Shown piece after piece: positions 1-13,000 of a stretch of 64,000 bases of DNA. The position numbers and the translations under genes are program-made. The notes under the pieces were generated by a model that saw only the letters and a list, made by a program, of their open reading frames with translations, did not search any database and had not been told where the DNA came from. Source of the DNA: Paragonimus westermani (Eukaryota; Platyhelminthes; Trematoda; Plagiorchiida; Troglotrematidae); the NCBI GenBank assembly GCA_008508345.1, contig QNGE01003053.1:31136-95135 (forward strand), given 5' to 3'. How positions within the stretch are numbered: position 1 is the stretch's first letter; each line of letters begins with the position of its first letter.

Positions 1-3000
1 ATTGATGTGGGTCATTCAAATATGAAAAGCGGCAGAACGAGAAAAGAGAGAGCAGTTTAATAGCAAAGAACTGTCTACTCAAAAAGGTCGAACGCTACAG
101 AATTAACTGTTCACTTTCTCAGACAGATTTCCGACTAGTAGTGACAAATCACTGTTCGAAAAGCGATCCGTTTTTCATTGAGAGCGCAAATCAATTAAGA
201 GGACAGCCAAACCAACAGTCACTCTCCTTAAATTACACGATCATTTGCCTATGTTTTGATACGGTGTGATCGAAGTTAGTGGTCGGTATACTACAGGTGA
301 GAGGACTCCACGTTTTGAGATCAGTTGCTCAGGTTTCAATCCGAAAGAAAAGTAAACTTGCGTAGTGTGTGTTTTATTCACTCTAACCTTAAAACTGGCA
401 ACATGTTCGGAAGGCCAAGCTTGATTTCTCAAACCACCCAATTTGTACAAGTCACGTAGTTGTTCTGTTAGTGGGCGTTCACGTGCAACTAACAAAGATG
501 ACACGTGCAGTCTGTACACGCCTTGGATGCGTTGAGTGTCACTAAGTCTCCTGATCAGTCAGTTCTAACATCAAACACCCAATGAAGCACTGAAAATCTC
601 ACCAAATCTGACCAAGGTTGGAAGGCCATCACTCAAAAGCACAACGCAAATAAACGATAGCAGTTTCGACGTCGATCCAACAGTCTGGTAAATAGAACGG
701 GCAACGCTCAGTATAAACCGTCTCAAGTTCTACGTCAAGTGTTGAACTGCAATGTAGCCGTAGTTGCTGAACTTTAGCTCAATTCCTCTGATCACGCAAG
801 CGTGGCAACCCAAGTAAATTAGGTTTTTGTACGCTGATGGGCGTTTACGTGTACTTAACGTGGGTGACGCACAGCTTGCACACGTTGTTCCGTTGTTTCT
901 GATTGAGTTGAGCAATCGATCGATACAAGTGTGTGACAAGTGGATGACGCTTAAGACCGTGTTAAATGGATTTGGGTTGGAGGATAACCGACCAAGATAC
1001 ACAGAATTTAGACCAGTAATTTTCACTTTCGTCTCTCAAGCGGAACTAAGTCGGCTTCGTACCATGACGTGTGACATCTATGCAATATTACGCACATCCA
1101 CGGAGGAGTAGTCTAGGCTGTACTACTGTTATCAGCTGAGGAGGCGCTTTACAGTGAGTGAATATTCCTCACTCCGTGAAGGAATAGGCTCGGTTGAAGC
1201 ATAAATTTGGTGTGCATCTTTGTGATCCGACCGGGTGCAAAACTTCACGCGGTCAAGGTCACGCTGACTTCACACGTGGCAGTGTGTCACATGAGAAAGT
1301 CTAGACACAATCGTAAAATGAACAATGCAACTGTTCAGCTGCCGAAAACGATAACTGGTCTGTGAAAACTGCAACCCTCTACTAATGGTGTTATGATTCG
1401 ATCCACAGGCATCTAGGCCTTTAGAGGAAGGAGAAAGTCGGATGGCGTGGCAGAAAGAAAAACGGTCAGTAAACGTACAGAAAAAAATAACAGGGAGGGC
1501 AGGTGACTGAGAAGAACAGCCGTGGTAAGCAGCTTGTAATCCTGCACACCGAAACATTTTCCCGTCAAAATCGGCAATGAAAAAGCAGGCAGACAGGTGT
1601 ACTGCGTGTGGTGCGTTTTGAAAGCATTTAACAAAGCTGCGTTCCTTTTGGACACTTGTGAGGGTGCTGATCAGCTGTAGCTTTTCAAACAGCTCGGCCG
1701 AGTCAGTTGTGATTATAAACTTAGGAAGTACGTTACTAAGTGAGTTGACTATAAGTGAGATGGAATTCTACTCACACTACAGTTGGTCTGGTTGAAACTC
1801 GAATTTGGTGGAAAGAAATCTAGTAGCTACATAGATGTTCTACAGAGGTATGTTAATCGGTAGTGAGATGTGTCCAAAACATACGCGTGGAGAATGAATC
1901 CTTCTGAATGTTTTGTATTCACTGAGAATTAGCCGAATACAACCAATCATTCTGGGTTCTGAACTCATCCCGAACCCCATGACTTTTTGCAGCCTGCCCT
2001 TTGATACCGTCAACAAGAGTTAGATCATTTTTAACCACAAACGATGTGTGTATGCTTGATGATCTGCAAGACTGGACGATTGTGTTGCACAATGTGGAAA
2101 GTGTTTGAAACTGAATTCACCTTATAGCTCTTCCAAAACGTTTCACTGACATTTGTCCATTCTTGTCATTTTTAAACAAATGGTAAACAGAGTCGAATCG
2201 CCTATCAGTTGTGTTTCCAAATTGTCTGGCACTACCAGAATTTAAGCCTTTGATTGTTCTGGCGATAATCTGCTAAATTTTGACAACCGATATGCTAGAT
2301 TCCGCAAGTGGCAAGATTCGACTGCAAGCGGTTATATACAGACCATTGAATAAGCGAATTACAATTCTTCTGAAGTATGTTCACATTTAAAGGACCCAAC
2401 TTAACCAGATATATACTTCATGTTGTTAGGTTAGTTGAGTCAAACCAATCTGATAAGCAGCAATCGGAATTTATGTAGAATCTGCGTCCAGTGAGAGTGC
2501 AAACACTGAGCTTTCTCATTATCGTAAACCGAGCGGCTGTGCTGACAGCTTTGCAAATGTTTACGTGCATTGTACTAATGGACAGTACTTTGGCTGTCGC
2601 CTTAGTCCAAAAGCTCCTGGTAACTAGAAATTCTGGGGCGCCAAACCTATTATTGATTCCATTTTCGGCCACGTTTGCCTGTAAGAAAACATCCAGAAAG
2701 CCTCCAAGCCCTTGAGGGGTTATTTGCTACAAAAACATTTTTCCGTAGATTAGTGATTCCGCCTTGCATCCGAGTGTAAAGCAAAGCTCCAATGTAATTC
2801 CTTTACATGTTTAAACGTTTATGATTGAGCTAGGTTCCGTTCTTTGATTGACCTAAATGGTGTTTTATTAAACTCGTCCGTTTTACTTAATGTGTGAATA
2901 TAGGTTGAACTCCCTGAGGACACACATGAACAGTTATGGTCATGTAGGTTTAATTTTCTGACAAATATAATAGAAAATAATTATAATTGAAGGTGCATGT

Positions 3001-6000
3001 AATCATTAAACAATAACATCAATCATTTAAAATCTTTCACGTCTTTTTACTTCATTTTATTTCGATTTGAAAATGTAATCATTGCTTCTTCAACTCAGTT
3101 TCCGCGCGCGTTCAATAACATTCTTGAGAGTGGGAGCAACTACAACCCGAATTAATACTCCGGCAGATGAATCGTGTCCCTGATGTTTCATTATTGACGT
3201 AGAAATGGTCCTGTTGAAATAGGTGGTCCGCTTCTCAGACTGGTAACCGCTATTGGCTCTGTTTGTCTGTTCATTTACCGATTGACCAAACTGCTGTTTT
3301 CACATGTATGTTCTCACAATCTTTGTACGGTAGTGATCGCTCCCTCTTACATCTTAACACGACAACTACAAAAGGAATCCCATATCTAGAGTCACTGATA
3401 TGCAACCATAGCTGGATATTTGGATTTCTGACAGCGGCCCGTGAAAATAACACAAAATGGTTGCCTATAAATGCAATTGATACGCAGTCGATCTGTTTTG
3501 AGCGGTTTGTTAGTGATGCCAAGCTACAAAAGTTGTGGATCTGTCACTAATTACAAGACATTCAGTTTGGTATGGGAAGTGATTGGGGAGCAACCGATAC
3601 CAAACAAAACGGTCGACTAAAGCGTTAATGAGAAAGGAAACAGAGTATTAAACAGAACATGTCATAAGCGACCCAATAATAAATATTACATTGTCATTGT
3701 GGGTTTCAAGCGTGCTGATGTTGACTGTGTTACTGAACTCAGCTTGTGTTACTACTACTCAATCTAGGAAGATCACAGGTTAGCAAAAACGCAATAATCG
3801 ATTTCATCCTTTCCATTGTCACGGTCACCTGATGTAATCCTGCACAACCAACTTCATCCAGACGTTGGATACTTCAGGCATTCCGGATATGTTTTTGTTT
3901 CTTGGACATAAGGTCTCAGTTGGATTGTGACCCAGATGATGAGTGGGTTTGATCATTAGTGAATAGTTCACTACCTGCTCTTAATGGCTTTTAATTCTTT
4001 GGATGATTATTGGCTACTCGATCAAACGTTGCCTGACAACCACCATCCAAATGATGACAACTCATTTTATAGATCTGAAGAAGCCATATTTGACAGCGTG
4101 ATGTGTTACAGAATACAAATTTTCTCACTGGGTTCTCGTTATAATCAAAAATCTTGAATGATGTACGCTGTACAGGTCATCATCCAGAATCTCACTGTGA
4201 ACTGAGGCATCTCCAAAAAATGAGCAGATCTATATGCAGCAATGATTAAAAGGATTATTCTGCAGTTGATGTCGGTCAAACTTTAGTGCACGTAATGGAA
4301 TATTTAAATACCAAGAAGTTGCTATCCTGTTCGAGCAATTCACTTTCACAGTAATGAAATAGAAATCTCTGGAAAAAGATACCATCATGTAACGCTGACT
4401 GAAATTTACTTGAGCAAACAAAACTTCAACCAGAACAAATTGAGATTTGCTTTTCCCAATAAATTGACGAGCACGGGTAAACAGTAGAAGATTTTGACCA
4501 CAGCTGTACCAGCCCACCTTCGAGAGAGTGGATCTTCCCAAATCTCGTTTTTTGCAGTGGAAAGCCTGTGTTTTCCCATTAGCACACAGTCTTCGGGTTT
4601 GGCCCGAACACTCATTGTAACCGTCTTTCCAGAAGCTGTGCTGGGCAATCTGGTATTGTTAAGTGCATATTCCTGGATACGTGAGAGTTAGAGCACAACG
4701 GCCAAGCATTATACACCCAAGTTCGGCCGAAGAAACCATTGCAGTTTCGATGATCAGATACGCTGTTAACATACGAGCACATGGTACTTGAAGCATAATG
4801 CAGCAACGTGTGTTATCAAAACCCATATCAACTTCTTCTGAATAAGCTACCAAGCGTTTCAAACCCGAGCTTATCTACACCGAACTAAACTGTTTTTCAA
4901 GAATGCGCATCCCAACAGGTAGTTTTACGGCTAACTTCGTTTTCCCAAATGTATGTCTGACCACGACGTTTTTCTCAGAAAAGTTGTACTTTTGATTTAC
5001 AATGTTTGTTATCCGGTTGGATTGGCAATAAATTCAGGTCAGAAATGACCTGGAAATTTCACAAGGTTTCACATTTCAAAAGCTTTTCCTTTAACAGTTA
5101 GAAGCCAAAAGTGGTGTTGATGAGCGTAAACGCAGTCTTCTTCATATTGTCAGCTGAGTAACGTTTAACACAATACGTTTTGAAAGTTAACCTGTAGGGC
5201 TTTGAGTACTTTCTGATCCTTAGAATACTTTGAGAGGTTTCTACCTAAGCGGAAAACTACAGTCCATCTGATAACTGGTTAGCAGTGAAGTGACTAGCCG
5301 ATAGTTGTCTGTTGTACAAATCGACGAGCGTCGCTTTTACGGGTATCGTTTATTCCAGGTTACATCAGGCAACATCTGGTTATCCATCTGTTTATTCGAG
5401 GGCAGAAAAATCACATGGAGGAAGGCAATATGTGGGCAATTGTTGAGTAACCAGCGTAGATGCAGAATTGTAGCGACCAAAGTATTCCTCAGAACATTAC
5501 ACGTTAGACTGGCGAAAATCATATTGAAAAACAGTCCCAAGATTTAGTCACGGTTTCAGAGTGAACGTGTAGGTAACTGTTTTCCTAAATTTCGTATAGT
5601 GTCATCCGTTCAAGTCAAAACAATCCTCCAAGCAGACAGTTCACAACAATTGAGGCAGTTGGAGATAACAAAACCGGTGTTGTTCAACCGCGTAACAAAA
5701 GTACACTTCTGCTAGTGGACGCCCAACGTTGACGAACAAGGCTGTTACCATGGGCGTTGTCATGATTGTTTTTCATAAGTATTAGAGAGAGTTGTACAAA
5801 TCAGGTAGTGTGTGAGTCCCACACGTACTAATGCATTTATTATTAACTTAAGCTGTAGAATAAGTTCTATATCAGGATATACTCGCCGTACTGAGTGAAC
5901 AAACGTACTCTCCCAGTATAGGAGTTTTAAACAGACTTGGTCAGAGCAAGTTCAACTGAAATCCCTCAATACATTTGCCCATAATTATTTATAAATGGGT

Positions 6001-6641
6001 TAACCGTAACAACGGAAGTCAAATACGATCATTATGCGTGCCACTAAAAGCGCAGTAGAACAGTTTGCTTCCAGGTGAATTTAATGTGTTTGAGTCCTTG
6101 TATGTGTGGCTGTGCAACAGTTTTGAAAACGGATCCAGTCAGACCATAAACAACACGCTTTCTCAACACAACAGTACAGGCTGTGTGATTCTACATACCG
6201 TACAAATCGAGGAATGAGTTACACGACTCTCAAGTGTACGGAAACATCTGTTGTTATTGTCATTAATACAGGTACTGGCGCAACTGATGCTGCATACCGT
6301 TCCCTAAGCTGACATTCTGATTTGTATACTTCAATGGACGATCATATGAGGCAACGATAGTGCTATCGGTCAAACTACCGAGATATTTTTTAAGAAAATC
6401 TAGCTTGAAAATCAACCCAGCAACATTAACAACAATATAAGCATCATGAGGCGCAGAACGTTCCGGCTGTCATTCTGGTTTACTACACAAGTGATTTTTG
6501 ACTTCGTCAGATAAATGTCGCCCAATCATATACTTACAGTTAGTTAGTAATGTATTGTAAACCGTATTCGTTTCTGTATTATCACATGATTTTGCTGCAA
6601 ACATTAACTCATCTTGCATTTCACGTGCTTCCATCTTTCAG
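1..6641. other. Upstream region, no gene recognised
   Basis: No exon, RNA gene or retroelement domain could be supported here on either strand. The open frames are short, lack splice context and show no recognisable motifs. The only structure seen is a diverged direct repeat of about 50 bp (around 478-528 and 838-888). The 3' end is a probable 5'-untranslated intron: pyrimidine-rich sequence ending in an AG at 6640-6641, just before the leader of the prominin gene. The promoter and first untranslated exon of that gene should lie in or upstream of this stretch but could not be located. Confidence 0.5.
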
Positions 6642-6668
6642 GTGAAAACCAAAGAAAACTAACCAACC
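6642..6668 (+). other. 5' untranslated leader after splice acceptor
   Basis: A pyrimidine-rich tract ending in AG (6640-6641) precedes a 27-nt leader and the ATG at 6669. An in-frame TAA lies three codons upstream of that ATG, so this is the first usable start in the exon. The leader implies at least one untranslated exon further upstream. The same acceptor and leader are conserved in the degenerate copy at 54087, which supports their being real. Confidence 0.6.
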
Positions 6669-7055
6669 ATGCCACTTTCCAGTCAAACTCTCATTGTTGA
6701 AAACTTCGTGAAATTAACCCACTCGTTGCAACCATACGAGACTGGAGGTGTGTTGAACTATTTGTTCGAACCGGTGACGAATGCAACCACATCGGAAGTG
6801 CTGCTCAAAACAGCTACGTTCAACAGCAGCACGATTAAGAGTCTTGTTTCCAACACATTTTTGAATAGTGGTCCCACTTTTCGCGTGTTCGATGTGCTAC
6901 CAGCGGAGGTGAGACCGACGGAAACAGGAGGAAGTAACTATCTGCTGTTTTTGGCGGTTGGTGCTGCCACATTCCTTATCACTCTAGCGCTCGTGATCGC
7001 CACTTTGATAATCCCATGCTTACGACAAAGATCGGGATCCAAAAGCAAAGGCGGA
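6669..7055 (+). CDS. PROM1-like: Prominin-like exon 1 (residues 1-129)
   Basis: Encodes the N-terminal extracellular segment and TM1. Sequons occur at NAT (38-40) and NSS (52-54). The hydrophobic stretch from about residue 91 (YLLFLAVGAATF...) is TM1, followed by a short basic cytoplasmic piece (RQRSGSKSKGG). The donor is GTACGT at 7056, leaving phase 0. The frame remains open for 18 codons beyond the donor, so the donor is chosen from the splice consensus and from the match to the phase-0 start of exon 2. Confidence 0.8.
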
Positions 7056-10000
7056 GTACGTCTTATAACTCTCGTGATTTTTGGCTACGCAAATGTTTCA
7101 GGCGTTTGATCGACTATCAGATCAGCACACATTGAAATAGGATCCCTTTGCTAGAGCCAGCAATGATGGGGCCAGTCAAATGCTTAGTTTTCGAAGGATT
7201 TACTCGTTGGAATGTTCAAGGATGTCCGCGTCTGCTGGCCCATATTTCGGGTCGAGTGTAGTTTTGAAACAACAGTTTTGTGTTAGTAACACACATACGT
7301 GAGCAAGTTGCCAACAAATCTAAGAGACTTACAATATTTGATAGGTCGTGCCTGGATTGGCTAATCAATTTTCAGAGCCGGTAGTAAATATTTCACTAGT
7401 TATCTGAGACGTTTGTTTGGATCCAGATGAATACTTTGGATTTCTTCGATCGTTCAGTTTCGGATGACTATAGCTGCTAACTTGTGACATCAGTCCTCAG
7501 AAGTTTGATAGTCCTTTTCGTGACTTTCGAAACCTGCTGCCTCGTTAGACCTCTGGTGGAAGTGGCTCGGTAAAACTGACCCCGTGAGGTAAAACTGAAA
7601 ATTTCATACGAATAACCGTCGCATAATCTTAATACTAGCTTAAATTGAGTTGATGTACCTTCGCCCGCGAATGTTGCTTCCTGAGCTTTATCATTATCTG
7701 TTGACACATTCCTTGCGCTCGGTAGATTGTTCATCTACGTGATGTTTCAAGCACCCAAAATGTTCCGTTTTTCCTTTATACATTCAATATTTTAATCTTG
7801 GTCCTGCCAACACCACATTGAGTTGTCAGCATTTTCATTGGCAGTCCAACCTTGAAAGATTCAAGAAAAATAAACTTATATCTCAATTATAAATAATTTT
7901 AAGATGATAGTCTGATGAACAAGTCTCTTACTGTACGGGGTGAGTTATCTACAGTTGACATCGGCAGGTCAGGGTCTCACAAGCAATCCAGAATCACGTC
8001 TACCTACTGACACTTTTGGTTGCAACGGACATTTAGTCCGAAACACAGTCCACATGAGTGATCAGAGCATCTCGATGTTATGGTTAACTGCAGAGTCACC
8101 ACCCAGTTCCAACCACAAACACGGCAATAGGCGTGAGGTTTCAGTTGGTAAAATCAAACAAGATTTTGTGCACTCCCCCACAACTACTGAGAGCGATCGC
8201 TTATGTCCTTAAACGAAGGCGCAGTTGCTTGTCGAGATCACTGTACTCTTACGTGTGTCTGTCGAGTTCACCTTTACAACCAGAACCCTATGATTCCCAA
8301 AAGGCAAATGCTTGCGGTTTAGAATACCAAACGAATCGCAAATACGCATGTCGTAATTGATATGATTCCTAATTCATTGTCACTGACAATTAATCGACCA
8401 AACAGTGGCATAACATTTGTGTATAAGTTATTAAGCAACTCCACACTACACGCCAAGATCCAAGGGTGTACTGTTCGTTTGGAGGCATTACCTGTTTTGA
8501 AGAAGCTTCAAGACTAATGATATTTTATTTTCATAAGAAAGTTTGGGAAAGGCCTACGTTGTACACTTATGGGGGCGTTGTGCAGACATTTTGGTTACCG
8601 TTAGCCAAATCTAACAAGACCGGCTTGTACGTGAGGTTCTGATACAGAGACCCCTCATTTCTGACAAGTGGCAGACTCCAGATTTTGCAACAAAATTATG
8701 TTCAACATAACTGGACGCTTCCTACAGCACCATTTAGGCCGGCGGTTTTCTGAACTATTTAAAAAAGCACACTGTGCGTATATATGAGATGCTCCCTTCC
8801 CAACTACGGGAAATGAGAAAGTATTCTCTACGAGATGATGCAAAGTCTCACCAAACAGGATCGCTCTGTGATAGATGACCCCATCTAACAAAAAGTTTAC
8901 TCCTAGTTCCTTCAAGTTGCCTGTTTCCTCACTAGTTCTCAGGAGACTACACGTAAACTCCACAGCGTATACATCCATTGAATCAGTCAGGTTAACAGAT
9001 TTCACTTTCAGTCGACATCACGACCTACGTGAGTTTCAAGAAGACAGTGTTAGAAAGATGATCCATGCGCTCTATCGAACACGACTGTAGAACACGCATG
9101 CAAACACACGTCAGTAAATACCGCACAGCACCGGGTTACTCTGGTCCTGAGGGCGCATACTTTTGACAGGAAGATATACGGTATGTATTGTACGTTATCA
9201 TAAAGATAAATGTCTCCCAGAAGCCCAAACAAAGTATACAGGCCAACTTGTATGTCAACCTGTGTATGTGTTTCAGGTCGGAATGTTGTAGTCCGCAAGC
9301 TGGGGAGCGTCTGCTGATGGACAACTTTTCTGAGGCTCAAGCACTGCAGAAACCCATGAGTACATTTGACCGACGACTGTTAGCTGAGCCGAAAGAAATA
9401 AAATGCATTAACTAGTGGCCATTGAAGCCGGCCGTTCTAGAATCAAAACAGTTTTAACCATAGGAATCAAACAGGTTGCTCCTACTTATAGGAAGTGTAC
9501 ACTTTCGATTTTGAAAGATAGAGCACAACGGGTGAGTTCAAGCCAGGCTTGGAAAGCTTCACACTTTCGAGTTGAAGAGATTGGGATTTCACATTGTTAA
9601 AAAAAGAATGCAGACTGTTGGAGAGCGACCAATTACAGTGTAAAATAATCACTAATAACCATCGCCACAGATGTCGTCACACAAAACTACACGTGAATTC
9701 CACATGCACACTTACCGGTTTCTTGAAGCCGATCTGAGAAATTGACAACGAACATTGATCATGAATTGAGTCACTGACATTCTGACGCCAGCAGTGGTGA
9801 AGTTTTCGGACTGTTTCAAATGCGATATTCCAAAGGCTAGGTGAATATGCATATTGCCATTTGTTACCTATCGTACGAAGAAAAGGGTCACTTTTAGATA
9901 ATGGTCTTTCCTGTGCAAAACACAAATTGGATAGCTAGACATATAGGATAATTGCCGTTAGAGATGTTGAGGAGCACTAGGGCAAGTAGTTATAAATAAA

Positions 10001-13000
10001 GATGAGTACTCCAGGTTCACACATCCGAACGGGATCTTGGGTATTCTTGTGTTAACTGCGTATACCTCATTTGTTAAAAATCAGAGGCTATCCAAATACG
10101 CAAATCCTTGTTTGTTGCTTGTTGCGAATCATGAAGTACGCATCGGGAATCTCTTATGCACTAGAAATAACAAGTGTGAAAAAACGAACCGATTGACGAA
10201 TGCTTACAGTTTGCCAATTGCTTTTGGAAAATGTGTTCAGTTTAAAGAAAACTCTATGTCGCGGTTATCAGTTTATCAGCTACACTGTTAACAACTGATG
10301 GACACGTGCAATCTCATGATCACTAGTTGCACTCAAATTATGCCAACAATACGAACGTGAACGCAACAAAATTTGACGCACCTCAGTGGGTTTTGCAGAA
10401 CATTTCATTGGATTCCTTTTCAAGCATGAAGGTGGCTTACCAGCAGTTTTTCCCATACTGCAATCTCCTTTATGGAAGGATGTTTGAATATCTACGTTAC
10501 AAAGTAGCTCCCGGATGGATCGTTGAGTTGTATCTGTCCATCAGTAAGTAATCCTGATACACCAAGTTAATCAACTCACGATCGACCCAAACCGAACTAA
10601 GTAACCTTGTCTGAACAGTGAGTCCCTTAACTGAGTCACTATGAATTAAATTCATGTGCGGAGTTTTAGTTCTCTCTCAGGAGTGAATGTTAACCTGATT
10701 CCGAGTTTACTGCAATCATAGTACAAATACCGCAATAAAACGAAATTCCTGGCTGGCTGTTTTCAATATCTAGGAACAAACTATCACCCTTCTCCTTTTG
10801 GACTTTATTTACTCTGTGTGGCATTGTAACTGCGGAAGTTTGAACTGCCATCCACAACGTCATACGACAATCCTTTTGACAACTGCGATCCTGATCTTAT
10901 ATTTAGTTGGACCGAATTATCGAATATTAATTCTCGATCCCACTAGCTCAGTCGTCTTCCAAATATACACAATAACTCTTTTGTTGAATTTAACCGACAG
11001 CCTCACGATCAGGGTTTCCCGGTGAAATTTGACCCATGGAAACACTTGAACGTGCTGACGGTGTATTCGGAATTTTTCCATTGAAGCGATCAAGACTGAA
11101 TTAGATGAAAGCTGTCACCGGTCAACAACATGTTAAGTACCCATCAATTCCAAGCATACCTCAGTTTTGCTCAACCTTCGGAAATGTAACACTGATGCAT
11201 TTCATTAACAGCCGTCATGTTTACAAGTGAATTCACGAACTGGAAATTTACTCTTGATGAAAGGATGTTTCGTACAGCACTTCAGGTGCCCTCATGTATG
11301 TTGGCCTGCGTTTTTCTGAAGTTGAATCTACCTCCTTTCCTCTTTTTCCTCAAAGAAAACCAGCTACATTGCCCTTGGAATATCCACTTTGGTTCTGTTG
11401 GTGTTCGCCGTCCTCTGCTTTATTTTCGCCTATTTGGCATTCGACTACGTCGCAAAAGGAGTGGGCACATCGTCTGACACACCTTCTGGCAATTACTCCG
11501 GCCTCCGACAAACTTTAAATTTTCTGTTCAATGAGACAAAACAACTCCTCCAGGAAGTGCCGGGAACTGGACGACGGATAACCAATTCGACGTTGCATAG
11601 CGTCCAAGATTCAGTGTTTGTGAGTCCGTAGAACATGCCACATATTTTGTACTCGTGGAAGGTTCAACCACACCGGAGGTAGCGGGTGTGAACGGTTTCA
11701 GCTCGTGTAGAATTTTGGTTATGAATGAGTGTTCACTGCCGGCCCATTCAGATAAATCACCTATCCATTGGTTTTGGACGGATTTGTGATTGATCCTTGA
11801 AGCAGTTATTCATCATTCTACCTCCAGTGAGCCATATGCCATTACTAGGTTGTCGTTATGTTAATACTGCATTGATTATATATCACTACAACATCAGGAA
11901 ATGTACAACTACACTAATTGTGTGAAGACAATACCCGTCCATTACAATGGACACTTCGGGGAATCAGAGACCGACCACTCGGTGAAGGCCGGTTGACCAG
12001 TGATTTATCAAGAAGTGTTCACACTACTTGCAAATCACAAGTAGTTTACCATAATTAAAAATCCTTTGGACCTGAATACTCAGTTAATCGCAGTTTTTGC
12101 TTTTGCACGGACATTTGGGAAAAGCATTTTCGATAAGAAGCACTGCGTTCGATTTCCTTCATGTAGGGCCATGTCACTGGTTCATAACCTTGCCACGAGT
12201 ACGCTTCCCCGGGTCAGCCGTGTTGATCATTGTAACACTGACCATACATTAAGCAGCTTGATCCACGGGCTTAATCAACAAACAGGCACACGATCACATA
12301 AACTTCATTAAAAAGGGATGTAGAAAAAATGTACGTGGGGCTTGAACAAGAATAGTAATGTCAATCACGCAGTCTTGAGTTATTGTTCATGTTGGATGGA
12401 GCTTTAGGTGTGCAACTTAATCCATTCGGTGGATTCTAGTATCTTCCGGCAGTGTTAAACATTTGCAGACTCTACTCCACACCGCTGCCTGTCAGACTTC
12501 TCATCTAACGGTCGGTTGAATAATTGGTATGAACGGTATGTCACTCTAACAAAGCATCTCTGTTTAACCATTGTTTCGTGTGGTAACCTTTTCTTACACA
12601 GCCTCCAAAGTATACGATTTTTTAATATTCAGCTAGTTTATTATCTATTGGATTGCTACCTCATATGCGTTTCACGGTACAACTTACAACATTTGTTCTG
12701 GTCCCAAGAACACAGATTTTGTAAACAGGTATCCTTGGAGTGGCACCCGACTGACGTTGATGTGATGCATATAAGCAACCATCCAGGAAGTTCAACCTAT
12801 GGATGTCAATGTAAGCCAAAAGAAAGAGAGGTGTCCGAAATACGATCAGTAAATCAGTGTGGAAGCGGCAAATTACCTCTGACATCGAAAGCAGAGAGAC
12901 AGTATGACACAGTGAGACCAAATCTGCGTACACCCACACGCATGTAAATCGGGTGCTTAGGGTTCGTATACCGACCGCGTATGAATATATGCAGTCTGAC

